From Linnemannia hyalina (lineage: Eukaryota; Mortierellomycota; Mortierellomycetes; Mortierellales; Mortierellaceae), in NCBI GenBank assembly GCA_019671135.1, contig JAHRHY010000007.1, positions 2,356,001 to 2,420,000 of the forward strand: a DNA stretch of 64,000 nucleotides, given 5' to 3'. This document shows, piece after piece, positions 23,035-32,605 of this stretch. The notes under the pieces are model-generated. The model was not told where the DNA came from. It saw only the letters and a list, made by a program, of their open reading frames with translations, and made no database searches. Position 1 is the stretch's first letter; every line of letters begins with the position of its first letter. The position numbers and the translations under genes were made by a program.

Positions 23035-24061
23035 AAATAAAAGAAAAACATCAAAAACTATTTTATCCTTAGCATTCCTCTCTTCCTCCATGAATGTACT
23101 ATCGCGATAAGGGCGTTTGGTGCGACGCCAGAGGGTAAACAAACGATGTGTCAAGGTGACCACAAAACAAGGACAACAAAGTTTATCTCCCCACTCGAAG
23201 GCCGTCCACTCAAACCCACGCGCGCCCAAAAAATGCTAATGTACAAATAAATGAATACACTCGTTTTGCGCGTAGTGTCTTACAGCTCAAGCAATCGGTT
23301 CATCTTTTCTGTTCATTTTGCTTCAATCCAAAGTATTACCGCCCGATGCTTCAACTGCAGATCATCCTATTGTGCGCGATTACTGCTCTTGATCAACTCC
23401 TTTGTGGGCATGCACCCCTGCTCCATCTAACCACTGCATGTATCCTTTACTTATTCGGTGGCCTTTTTTTATTGTCTCTATCTTCCCTCCTTAATCTATC
23501 ACAGGACAGGTGACAAAGCGATGCTTTATAAAGAAAGGGAAAAAGAGGAAAAGGAGAGGGCAGACCACAAAACACCAACCAGCGATCACAAAAAAAATGA
23601 ACGCTTGCATGGTATCACAACTACTGCATGTTGTTATTGTATTGATGTGGTCGTACTCGTTTTTTTTTTTCCTTTTGCTCTTTTGCACACCTCCGCCATC
23701 CCTGACCTACATATTTGTTTATTTGTTGTTTGTTGACTGTCTGGCTGGCCTAGGCTCTCGCAAACAAACGAACCCCCGGCGAACAAATTTCAACAACAAC
23801 AAAAGGAACATGTAGACGAAGAACAAAAAAACAACAGACCTCACTTCTCCATTTATAATCTCTTCTCTTCTTCCTCTTCCTCGTCTTCTTCTTTTTCTTC
23901 TTCCTCCTTCTCGTCGTTAACTGCTACGTTTTCAGCTGTCACTCCCTTACATCTCAAAAGAAGACACATCCAATTCTCAAATCCACGCCAGATTCATCTC
24001 ACCTATCCTGCCTACACTCCTGATTACATTCCCACCCTCCTTTCTCTTCCTCGCGCAATCG
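23035..24061. other. Intergenic region; probable displaced leader of the sugar transporter
   Basis: No gene supported. The right part (about 23820-24055) is C/T-rich, contains no ATG that I can find, and resembles the leaders seen before other start codons here. It directly abuts the Harbinger element, on whose other side the transporter start codon lies. Confidence 0.5.
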
Positions 24062-24064
24062 AGG

Positions 24065-24090
24065 CTTTGAAAAGTCCCTCCAGTCGCATA
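24065..24090 (+). repeat. Left terminal inverted repeat of the Harbinger element
   Basis: Blocks CTTTGAAAAGTC and TCGCATA, both found inverted at the right end in the same order and nearly the same spacing. Confidence 0.88.
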
Positions 24091-24192
24091 ACTTTTAATC
24101 GTACATCCTTGTGGCTTGTAGCGGCTTGTATGCGATTGGAGACTCAAAACAAATCTCCCTTGTGACATGTAAATAAACAAACGTGAGCGAGC

Positions 24193-25371
24193 ATGTTCTC
24201 CCTCTCCCTTTTTCTTCTTATCTCCCTTCTTATGGGTGCCTTCATACTTATGCTCCTACATCACCGCTTGATGTTAGGCATCTACAACGATATCGCTGAG
24301 CACGAGGAAGCCGTGCTCCTACGTCATCATCTCAGGAGCCGGCCTCGCCGCACAGACGCGCCGACCTTTGACATCGACACCTGGTCCGACGAAGCATGTA
24401 TCTCTCATATGCGGTTCGACAAAGACCAGCTTTTGCTGCTCAAACGGCATCTGATGATCCCAGATCTGTTGTGGACCACTAATAACGACATGTTCACCGG
24501 CATGGAGGGGCTTTGCATGCTGCTTTGTCGACTGGCGTACCCCAAGAGACTTACCGATGTTGTTGGGTTTTTCCATCGAGACCAAGCTGCGGTGTCGAGA
24601 ATCCTCAAGGCGATGATCGAATGGTTCCATGCTTCTTGGAACCGCCTGTACGACTGGGACCCAGAACGACTGACACCCGAGAGGTTAGCCATGTTCACGC
24701 AGGCAATAGCCGCTAGGATCGGCGCTCATGCAAGAGATGACGTTTTTGGCTTCCTTGACGGAACATCGATCGAGATCTGTAAGCCTACATATCATGAGCA
24801 GTGCATGTTCGGCAGCAAAGGACAGAAGCATTATCTTCGGTACAATTTGGTCATGCTGCCAGACGGCATCGTAGCCCATGTCAGCGAGCCGGCTGCAGGA
24901 ACATGCAATGACTCAGTCATTTTGCAGGACTCTGCTCTTCCTGGCATCCTCGCTCAGTATGCTCATCACCCGGACGGACATGCCCTCAAGCTTTACGGCG
25001 ATAGTGCATACGCTAGCGATACTCACATCGCAAGGCCTCGCGACCAAGGCCAGAGCCAGGCTGCTCGGCATGTCCTCGAGAACCAAGTGATGGGAACAGG
25101 TCGCATCGTCGTCGAGCAGGCCATCGGATACACCAACCAATTTTTTAAACAAAGCAAATGGTCGCAAGCGATGAGGATCATGGACGGTCGTGCGGGACAC
25201 TTCTTCCGTTTGAGTGTTCTTTTCGCCAACTGCCGCACCTGTATACGTGGCTTTAACAACGTTTCCTCCCAATATATGCCGTACTATGACGACCTTCCTT
25301 TAATCTGCCCGCCAACGCTTGAAGAATATCTCAACCCAAACCTTTTCAACCTGGGCGTTGACATCGAATAA
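24193..25371 (+). CDS. PIF/Harbinger DDE transposase (DDE_Tnp_4 type)
   Basis: Uninterrupted 392-residue ORF. The nuclease fold is recognisable from FGFLDGTSIEIC (Asp189), LYGDSAY (Asp270) and RIVVEQAIGYTNQFFK (Glu308), giving a complete DDE triad in Harbinger spacing. The upstream conserved region includes CRLAYPKRL and a helix-turn-helix-like stretch around residues 108-140. The N-terminal about 30 residues are hydrophobic, unusual for a nuclear enzyme; a later Met (residue 20 or 27) may be the true start. Harbinger transposases cut and paste DNA with help from a separate Myb-like protein, here encoded convergently. No frameshift or stop is seen, so the element may be recently active. Confidence 0.92.
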   Translation: MFSLSLFLLISLLMGAFILMLLHHRLMLGIYNDIAEHEEAVLLRHHLRSRPRRTDAPTFDIDTWSDEACISHMRFDKDQLLLLKRHLMIPDLLWTTNNDMFTGMEGLCMLLCRLAYPKRLTDVVGFFHRDQAAVSRILKAMIEWFHASWNRLYDWDPERLTPERLAMFTQAIAARIGAHARDDVFGFLDGTSIEICKPTYHEQCMFGSKGQKHYLRYNLVMLPDGIVAHVSEPAAGTCNDSVILQDSALPGILAQYAHHPDGHALKLYGDSAYASDTHIARPRDQGQSQAARHVLENQVMGTGRIVVEQAIGYTNQFFKQSKWSQAMRIMDGRAGHFFRLSVLFANCRTCIRGFNNVSSQYMPYYDDLPLICPPTLEEYLNPNLFNLGVDIE

Positions 25372-25375
25372 ACAT

Positions 25376-26440
25376 TTATTTTTCGTTCATCTTCAACAGC
25401 AGTTGCGCCATCGATTCCTGGGTGTTCATCAGTCTGTCAAGTGTGCCCTGCAAGATTTTTCGATCCTCTTGAGCTGACTCCAGAGATTTTGCAATGCTGC
25501 TGTTAATGTGACGAAGCTCCGCCTGCGACGCCTCGTGCCTTACTCGTTCTTGCTCCCTCATCTCCACGACCATGTTGTTGAACTCTGCCATCCTATCCTG
25601 GATAGTGCTGGTCAAGTCAAAGTTACTGAACAGGGTATTGATGCTGCGGCCGGAGAAGGGAATCGACGAGGTGGGAGATCGCACACGTTCCTGACTACTA
25701 TCCGACGTGATGTCCGAGTCGGTTGCGTCGGAGGTGGCAGAGGTGCCGTGGAGACCCCGGTTTGTGCTCATTGACTGCTTCGCCATCATCCTCCCGGTCA
25801 TATAGTTTTGACGACGCTTCTCCATCTCCTGCTGCTTTTTGTGCTGGGCATGGGTCTTCTGTCCTTCCTCTCTGTCCACGAGGGCCTCCACTGTCCGCAA
25901 CTTTTCCGACAAATCAGCCTGAACCGTGCCTGTTGGACGTCTGGTCCTCGCTGCTTTAGCCTGATCTAAATCCTTCCTCAACTGCATCCATCTCTGCCTC
26001 ACAGACTTGCCGGTGGCATCATCAAAATGGGTAGCCTTCTCCGTCTTCCTCAAAACAATCGAGCCTCGAGTGCGACAGGAATCTGCTACCTTTTCCCAGC
26101 AGACCGCAACGTCCTTTCGGGACTTGTTCAAAGGGTCAAAGTCGTCTATCGCCTCCAGAAGAATATTATCCGTCTCGTCTGTTGCCTTAGACTTGGTGCG
26201 CTTCGCCTGCGCAAGGGCTTGAGCAGCGGACGAAGGTCCTGGGGCGCAGTCGCATGTGCCCGCATGCTGAAGACATGCGGACTGAATGTTGGCATCCTGC
26301 AGCGAGTTCTGTATGGCAGAACGGAGCGCAAACTGCTCGTCGTCTGTCGAATCGCCATCCTCCAGTATGCCGGTGTCGAGTTCTAGAGGATGGTGACCGT
26401 CCTCAATGGGAAGGGGGTTGCGTTGTGGAATGGAAGACAT
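25376..26440 (-). CDS. Myb/SANT-like partner protein of the Harbinger element
   Basis: 354 residues from the ATG at 26440; the frame stays open further upstream, but that extension crosses the terminal repeat and is rejected. A Myb/SANT or trihelix-like segment lies at about residues 84-165, with aromatic anchors in VCWEKVAD and RQRWMQLRKD. A basic, Gln-rich helical stretch follows at about 190-215, and a C-terminal coiled-coil-like region contains DRMAEFNNMVVEMREQERVR. In characterised Harbinger systems this second protein binds the subterminal DNA and carries the transposase to the nucleus; that role is inferred from arrangement and domain type. Confidence 0.82.
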   Translation of the reverse strand: MSSIPQRNPLPIEDGHHPLELDTGILEDGDSTDDEQFALRSAIQNSLQDANIQSACLQHAGTCDCAPGPSSAAQALAQAKRTKSKATDETDNILLEAIDDFDPLNKSRKDVAVCWEKVADSCRTRGSIVLRKTEKATHFDDATGKSVRQRWMQLRKDLDQAKAARTRRPTGTVQADLSEKLRTVEALVDREEGQKTHAQHKKQQEMEKRRQNYMTGRMMAKQSMSTNRGLHGTSATSDATDSDITSDSSQERVRSPTSSIPFSGRSINTLFSNFDLTSTIQDRMAEFNNMVVEMREQERVRHEASQAELRHINSSIAKSLESAQEDRKILQGTLDRLMNTQESMAQLLLKMNEK

Positions 26441-26621
26441 GTGTTGGTTGTGCAGGTGGAGATGCGGTAAAATGGTGAACGATGGATGAAAGTGTGGCTT
26501 GTATGCTAATAAGCAGAAGGATGTACAAAATCGTACGAAATTGCAGAAATACGAAAATTTGCAGAACTGTCTGTGGCTTGTATGCAACTGGAAAAATGGT
26601 AAACAGTTGTGATCGCGAAGA

Positions 26622-26648
26622 TATGCGATTAGAATCGACTTTTCAAAG
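26622..26648 (-). repeat. Right terminal inverted repeat of the Harbinger element
   Basis: Reverse complement of the left repeat blocks (TCGCATA and CTTTGAAAAGTC). Its outer edge lies only 6 bases before the transporter ATG at 26655. Confidence 0.88.
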
Positions 26649-26654
26649 TCTGGA

Positions 26655-28502
26655 ATGGACTCACGCACGCTAACAACCCTTCCGCGGCACATGGTGTACT
26701 GCGGCCTTGTGACATGTCTGACATCGGTCTCGATCGGGTATGTGATTGGCTCGCCCAATATCCTCGAATCCGCCATCCGAGGCATTGGAAGCGACTGTGG
26801 CCCTCACGCTCCTTTCACCATCCAGCAAGGGTTTCCCAACTGCTTCCAATTCTCCGATCTCCTCTGGGTAAGTCTGCAAATACCAACCCGTGTGTACAGA
26901 TGGCTGAGTTGGACGCCAATGGCTGTCTTTGAATGCCGAAGAAAGGTGAAAGGGTAGAAAGAACGGTAATTGGGGGCCTCGAACTCTCGCGGTGCTCGCC
27001 CCGCATTTAAGAATATTTAAACATGCCCAATGTATCTTTGTTTCTATCTCCGTTACTCATTCAAACGAACCAATGCCCCCCTCCCCCTTCCTCTTTTCTT
27101 TCCTGTTGTTTAGGGCTTCGCAATAGGCTCGTTCTGCTTGGGCGCGCTCGCTGGCAGCTTAGTCGCAGGCAGTCTGCAGAACAAGTATGGCCGCATCAAA
27201 GCCCTCTTCCTCTCCAGCATCGTGTACATCCTCGGCTCTATCGTCATCGGTCTTACTTTCCACCAGGTCCAATTTATCTTAGGTCGTATCACCATCGGCT
27301 TCGCTTGCGGTCTCGGTGGTGTCGTCGCACCCACGTACCTAGGTGAAATCGCGACTATCCAGGGGAGAGGTATCCTCGGTACATTCCATCAACTCTTCTT
27401 GGTAGTTGGCATTCTCCTCTCGAATCTCATCGGCCTTGCATGGAGCACCCCACCTGGGTGGAGGTTCGTCCTGGCCCTCAATGGTATTCCCGCCTTGATT
27501 CAGTGCCTCTTTTTGTCACAACTTGTCGAAAGCCCTCGGTATTTGGTTTCGCAGAAGAGGATTAAGGAAGCCGAGCGGTCCCTTCAAATCCTGAGGGGAC
27601 CCGAAAAGTTAGTCAGCGTCCAAGAGGAGCTTGCTGATATGATCCTCTTGCTCACTGGCAGACGTGTCCCTGTCGATGACGACAAAGATTGCATAGATTC
27701 CCTTTCCTCTTTTCCTTCAGATGGTGTGCCACCCCCGGTTCATCGCGGCAACTCTGCCGCCACCCTCCAAAATGATCCTTCTCCCGTACCTCTCGTCGCA
27801 CTTCCTCCCTCACACCCCGACAAAAAACAAGCCAGTATTAGCCAAGAGCCCTACGGATTCTTTACCCTCTTTCGGTCCGAATGCCGCGGTCTTGCGCTGG
27901 TAGGAGTCTCAATCCACTTTCTCCAACAGGCCACAGGAATCAATGGGCTCGTCTACTACTCGACCTCCTTCCTCAGCGACACTTTTGGCCCTGGGAATTC
28001 CAAATACATCACCATCGGCGTCACGGTCTGCAACCTCCTATCAACCATCTGTGGAGTCTTCCTCATCAACCGTGTCGATCGCAAGACACTTCTCATGGCA
28101 TCCTTTGGTGGGATCGCTGCTTCTGCAATGCTCCTCATCATTGGCGCCTATTCTGACGTTGGTGGCCTGGTGGCCGCCGCCGTGTTCTTGTACATCATCG
28201 CTTTTGCGGTCGGCCTTGGCCCCATCCCCTGGCTGCTCCTCTCAGAGTTTCTTCCAACCTACGCTCTCTCGTCTGCATCCAGCGCTGCGACGGGTGTGAA
28301 TTGGAGTCTCAATTTTGTCATTGGCCTGTTGTTCCCATCGCTCACTAAAGCTATGGGCAACACCACGTTTATTCTCTTTGGGGGGATTAGCATCATCGGC
28401 GTCGCTTTTGTGTGGTTTTTTGTTCCAGAGACGAGGGGCCGATCCATAGAACAGGTCATGGCCGAAAAAGGCGTCCCTCGTCGATCTCCCTCTTCTTCCT
28501 AG
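26655..28502 (+). CDS. MFS sugar transporter (GLUT/SP family)
   Basis: Two exons, 26655-26867 and 27114-28502, give 533 residues; donor GTAAGT, acceptor TTTAG, phase 0. Family signatures are SIGYVIGSPN in helix 1, GRITIGFACGLGG and TYLGEIATIQGRG in the N-half, QQATGINGLVYYS in helix 7, and PETRGRSIEQV at the end of helix 12. Twelve hydrophobic segments are expected from the family. The 6-7 loop is extended and Ser/Pro-rich (about residues 240-290). The likely activity is facilitative or proton-coupled hexose uptake at the plasma membrane; substrate cannot be told. The N-terminus is short (about 10 residues before helix 1) and the ATG follows the Harbinger terminal repeat directly, so upstream coding bases or the leader may have been separated by the insertion. 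Confidence 0.88.
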
Positions 28503-28756
28503 ATCACCCTTTTCAGTCATACAATAAATATCGGTTATATTGTTAGTGTATTTATTATTGAGACACATCATGGGGTTTGAGAAGAGACAAGGTTGGGGTA
28601 CGCGTGTAGCCGTTCTTCTTTGACAAAAAAAAGAAATGACTCAATCGAGTTTTCAGTCTATGAGGGTGGTGGAGGAGTGGGTGATGTAGTCGTTTTGCTG
28701 CCTCTTCCTTCCATGTGTTACTTTTTGGACGTGGTCGTTGATTGCTGGGGTTGCTT

Positions 28757-29459
28757 CTAGTTGTAAATGGTGTTCTCGCGAAGATGGATGGGCGTGTTTG
28801 ATGCTCCAGGGATAACCTTTTCGAGTTTCTACAAGATGTAATAAAAAAGGTCCATATTAGATCTCGATCGGTAGACTACTAAAATGTCTTAATTATCCAT
28901 AACAATAAACGCATCCGTTTCAGTTATTCACAACAACGGGTAAGACAAAACACGTACCAGCTTGGAGAAGACGCACTCGTTAAAGGTTCTCTCGGGCTTA
29001 CGGCAGGCATAGTATTCCTGGTTGTGCTTCTCCAAGCACTTGTAGTGAGCTTCCCATTCCTTTTCGCAGTTCTCCCTCAACTTGGTAATCCTAGTAACAA
29101 TGGTGAAAAGATAAGAATCTGTTAGACCATCAATTGAGCAAGCAACTGGCAGAAACATAATCCTTTCGCGTGGATGGGATTAACTCTCAAATGAACATAG
29201 GATGTGGAACGTACATGTCCATGGCGCAGCGTGTGACCTTGCGGCCCTCCTTCAAGCAGTGAGCAGGGTCGTTGTTCTCGTCCTTGCACAGCATGAAATC
29301 CTCGTTATAATCCTTGCAATAAGATCCAATGAAGAACGCGGCAGACTTCAAGGGTGCAGAAGTCGTGCCAACCTCGGGGTGGGCAGCCTCAGCGGGGGCT
29401 GGGGTAGGGTCGACAAACTTGCCGGTGGTGATATGAGAAGCCTCGCGGAAGGTCGACAT
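28757..29459 (-). CDS. NDUFA8: NADH:ubiquinone oxidoreductase subunit NDUFA8 (quadruple CX9C protein)
   Basis: Three exons, 29215-29459, 28958-29090 and 28757-28828, give 149 residues with closing phase. Four CX9C motifs are visible: CKDYNEDFMLC, CLKEGRKVTRC, CEKEWEAHYKC and CRKPERTFNEC, the CHCH arrangement of the complex I accessory subunit NDUFA8/PGIV. Such proteins are oxidised by Mia40 in the intermembrane space and lie on that face of complex I; there is no cleavable presequence, as expected. The length is slightly below the human protein (172), with the C-terminal tail shorter. Presence implies a respiratory chain with complex I. Confidence 0.93.
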
Positions 29460-30089
29460 TATGCAGTTAGCGGGCTACTATGTGTCAATTGATACAGGGA
29501 AGGAGACAGTGTTGTTTGTTGTTGTCAGAGAAAGAGTGAGCCGGATCGCAGGAAGTGGGGTTCGGCGTTCCTGATGTACGCGCAGAGCCGTGCTTTGATG
29601 TATGTTTTCCCATGCTTCCAAGTTATTCCATCTTGCAAAAAGAGACGCTTCGTCCTCGCGCGTAAAAAGATGGCGAACCAGGTACGGTGCCATCTGTCCG
29701 GGGGTGTAGATCAGCAGTCGGGTTATTATCGTCCCTCCTGAGAAAGTCCATGAAGTAGCAGGCAGGGGCAAAGTGCCCAGTCAACGTACGGGAAGAGTGG
29801 AGTATTGTGGGTATGAAGGCGAGTGATCCTGCGTTGAGTGCTTATTTCCTGCAGTTGGATGGGAGCACCGGGACAGAGAAAGGGATGGGAGAAGTAGTGG
29901 AGAGAGGATAAGGAAGAAGAAGGCAAGACCGGAAATGCTAATCGACCTGATCAACCCAAAGCCGGACGGACGGAGAACAGGCGAGACACACACATACACA
30001 CAGTAGACAAAATCAATAATTTAGCACACACGATCTCCGAACTGTACCGTGACGTTTCACTTTTTTTTTTTTTTTTTTTTTCTAAAAAC
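29460..30089. other. Intergenic region
   Basis: About 630 bases between RPC6 and NDUFA8, both on the minus strand. A run of about 22 T at 30061-30082 lies just after the RPC6 stop in gene sense. No other gene supported. Confidence 0.6.
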
Positions 30090-31490
30090 CTAGAAGTCGA
30101 GCCACTTGTTGTAGTAGTTGCAGCCAGCAGGGTTGACAGGCCCTCCCTCAGTGCAAAAGTCAGCAACAGGGCACACACCGCAGGGGCAGTCCTGCCACGC
30201 AGACTCGGCCTTCTTGTCCCGCACAGCCTTGTACACCCAGTCAGAGTCCGTGTCCATATCTTCGTCATCCCAGTCCTCGTCCACCAAGGCAATAAACCGC
30301 TCCACTTTGCCGTCGTACACTAACACATCCAGCAACATCGTGATATCGTCCACGCTCAGATCGACTTGACTGATCCGCTTATCCATAATGTACTTGCGCA
30401 CCATCGCCGCAGATGGGTACGCACTGTGTGTCGATGTGAAAATGCAGCTCGCGTCCCTTGGGAATGACTACGTAACAAATGGTAACAAAACAGCGTTAGT
30501 AAAACAAGAAAAACAAGGAACAGGCAACAGCAGCTTGATTTCAACACGCGGAAAAGACGACGCACCTTCATCAAGATGTACTTGTAGCACTGGTTGGTCA
30601 ACTGCTCCACAAAGTCAACATCCAGCTCCTGATCAGTGAACCATGGTCCTCCAGTGACTTCCACAGAGGGCGTCAACTCCATCAACATGTACAGCTTCCT
30701 TGTAGGGTGCTTCACAGACTTGATTGCTTTCACAAGCGCCTTCTGCTCCAGTGCTCGAAGACATCTCTTGATCACTGCTTCGTGAAGATTCGTCTTTGAC
30801 TTCAAGTGTTTTGTCCAGATTCCTTCGTTTCCTGATGCCCTGATTGTGTTGTACACGACTTGCTCCTCGCCTTGCAATGCTCCTGCCCTATGGTGTGACA
30901 AGAAAGCGCAAAAAGGAGAAAAATGTGTGAGTGTATTGTTTTGTTGAATAGTTCACTTGTCGGCAAAGTTGTATCACTGAGTCATGAATGACAGCAAACG
31001 CTGCGGCGCAATGCAGAACGACTTACTTTCCGATCTCTTCCTTTTTCAATGCCTTGTACACCTGCTCGCCTCTGACTTGAAAGACCTCAATGAAACCCTA
31101 GGAAAGTCGGATCATGAATAGATGTAAGCTCGTGTCCTCTGTTTGACACAAAACAATGTCCCTAATAGAATCCTGGACACCATGAAAATGCGACGCTTCT
31201 GTTATCATTGCAACTCATTTGCATCCATACCCTGCCAAGCAAAGAGTTCATAGCGATGGCTGTGTCCATGACGGGGCTATCTGGGTGGATCCCGCTAAAG
31301 TCTGTATAAGTCAAACCCTATTGATGAAAACAAATAAAGATTCAATAATATGAGTACGATGGTTTGAGATGATCTCTTAGCACGACTTCACAACATTCCG
31401 CGTATTTGAGGAGCAAGAGCGTACATTGTTGCCAGCCTTCAGACACTCCTGATAGAAGAGCTCCTCGAGGGGAGTAAGGTTCGTCGCCAT
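30090..31490 (-). CDS. RPC34: RNA polymerase III subunit RPC6 (RPC34/POLR3F)
   Basis: Five exons, 31425-31490, 31231-31317, 31027-31097, 30566-30887 and 30090-30467, give 307 residues with closing phase; human POLR3F is 316. Winged-helix regions are recognisable: GFIEVFQVRGEQVYKALKK, then EEQVVYNTIRASGNEGIW with LEQKALVKAIKSVKHPTRK, and ALVDEDWDDED later. The C-terminal Cys278-x2-Cys281-x5-Cys287-x10-Cys298 spacing matches the four iron-sulfur ligands described for the human subunit. RPC34 forms the RPC82/34/31 subcomplex that helps open promoters and contacts TFIIIB. Assignment is firm. Confidence 0.94.
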
Positions 31491-32605
31491 GAGGATGTAT
31501 GTATGCTTGTATTGGGTGAGTTGGCACAAGTGGTAGTGGGAGTCTTTTCTGTCTTGCTTCTTGAGTCAAGGGAGAGTTGTAGCGATTAAGTTTCCTGAGG
31601 TGAGTGGGTGGGTAAGTGATCGTTGTCGTTGTCGTTGTCGTTGTGTGTGATGCGAGACAGCTCAAGAATGAATGGGAGAAAAGGAAGAAGACGAGGAGGC
31701 AAAGCAACAAAAAAAAAAAAGAAGCAAAGCAAAGCAAATAGCTGTGGCTTGGAATTATTTTGGTATTATCACTAGAGTATTGAGTATTGTTTCATTGGCT
31801 GATCCAAGCACTCGACGCGTCCTTCTCGCGTCTAGATTGTATCCTCCACCTCCTGTCGTCGATGCCGAGGTTGCTGCAATGGGTGACGGCTTTAATTGTG
31901 TTAAGCCCCTTTAAGTCGAATATCAATACTGTCAACATCGCCATCCTCGGACGACTCCCTCGATGGCATCGACTCCCGCCCACAGTCCTGACTCAAAATT
32001 CTCTTGTCTGCCACAGAGATCACATCCTGTCCACTCAAGCTGCTCGACGCACCGCCTGCCTCCAAAATACATTTCCCGGTCGTAGTCACCCGGCATCCTT
32101 CGTGACCGACCGCTACCTCCTCTCCTTCCTTCCTCACTGCCACCAAACAACGCAAGAGCTGGATCATCTACTATACAAAAGGAGAGACAGGCAAAAGATA
32201 CGACACCCCAAACACCTCATTTTGTCTCCCCCGCTTCTTCATCTCCTGACCCCTCCCTCTTTATATTTCCCTTGGGAGAACTAATTGATCCCGCACAGTT
32301 CATCCCTTGAGGAAACTCCTTGTCGACATTGCATGTCTAGTCCGGTCGTAATAAAAGCACATGTCCGTAGTGTGAATTAGTGCGCCTTCGACATTTGCGA
32401 AAGAAAGTGGCTTCGTTTTCCTTCACTCATTCACACGTCCATTTCACATCTGCATTCATTTTCGGGACAGCGTGTTCTAATATTCCCTCTTGCCTCCTAA
32501 CTCATAGTCATTCATGAAAAGTCTATTGTTCTTAACAACTCCGCCTTTCATGCGGCTACACGACAAACGGCGTTCAGGCGTCTATTGTAACTGTAAACTG
32601 TCTGC
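31491..32605. other. Intergenic region
   Basis: About 1.1 kb. Opposed ORFs around 31790-32280 have low-information composition and no recognisable domain, so no gene is called. Bases near 31620-31645 contain a short GTTGTC repeat. Confidence 0.55.

Larger units (their letters stand above)
24062..26651. mobile_element. PIF/Harbinger DNA transposon
   Basis: Two convergent ORFs (DDE transposase on +, Myb/SANT-like protein on -), whose stops are 4 bases apart, are framed by terminal inverted repeats. CTTTGAAAAGTC at 24065-24076 is matched by its reverse complement at 26637-26648, and TCGCATA at 24084-24090 by its reverse complement at 26622-26628, with 7 versus 8 bases between blocks. Imperfect match continues a few bases outward. 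The motif TGTGGCTTGTA recurs near both ends. I could not identify a clean 3-base target duplication, so the exact outer ends are uncertain by about 10 bases. Confidence 0.88.

Noticed and set aside
26441..26785. N-terminal extension of the Myb-like ORF
   Set aside because: It crosses the terminal inverted repeat and the antisense of the transporter exon; the ATG at 26440 is inside the element.
31787..32284. 165-residue + strand ORF and the opposed 88-residue ORF
   Set aside because: No domain, no splice context, unremarkable composition; likely chance.
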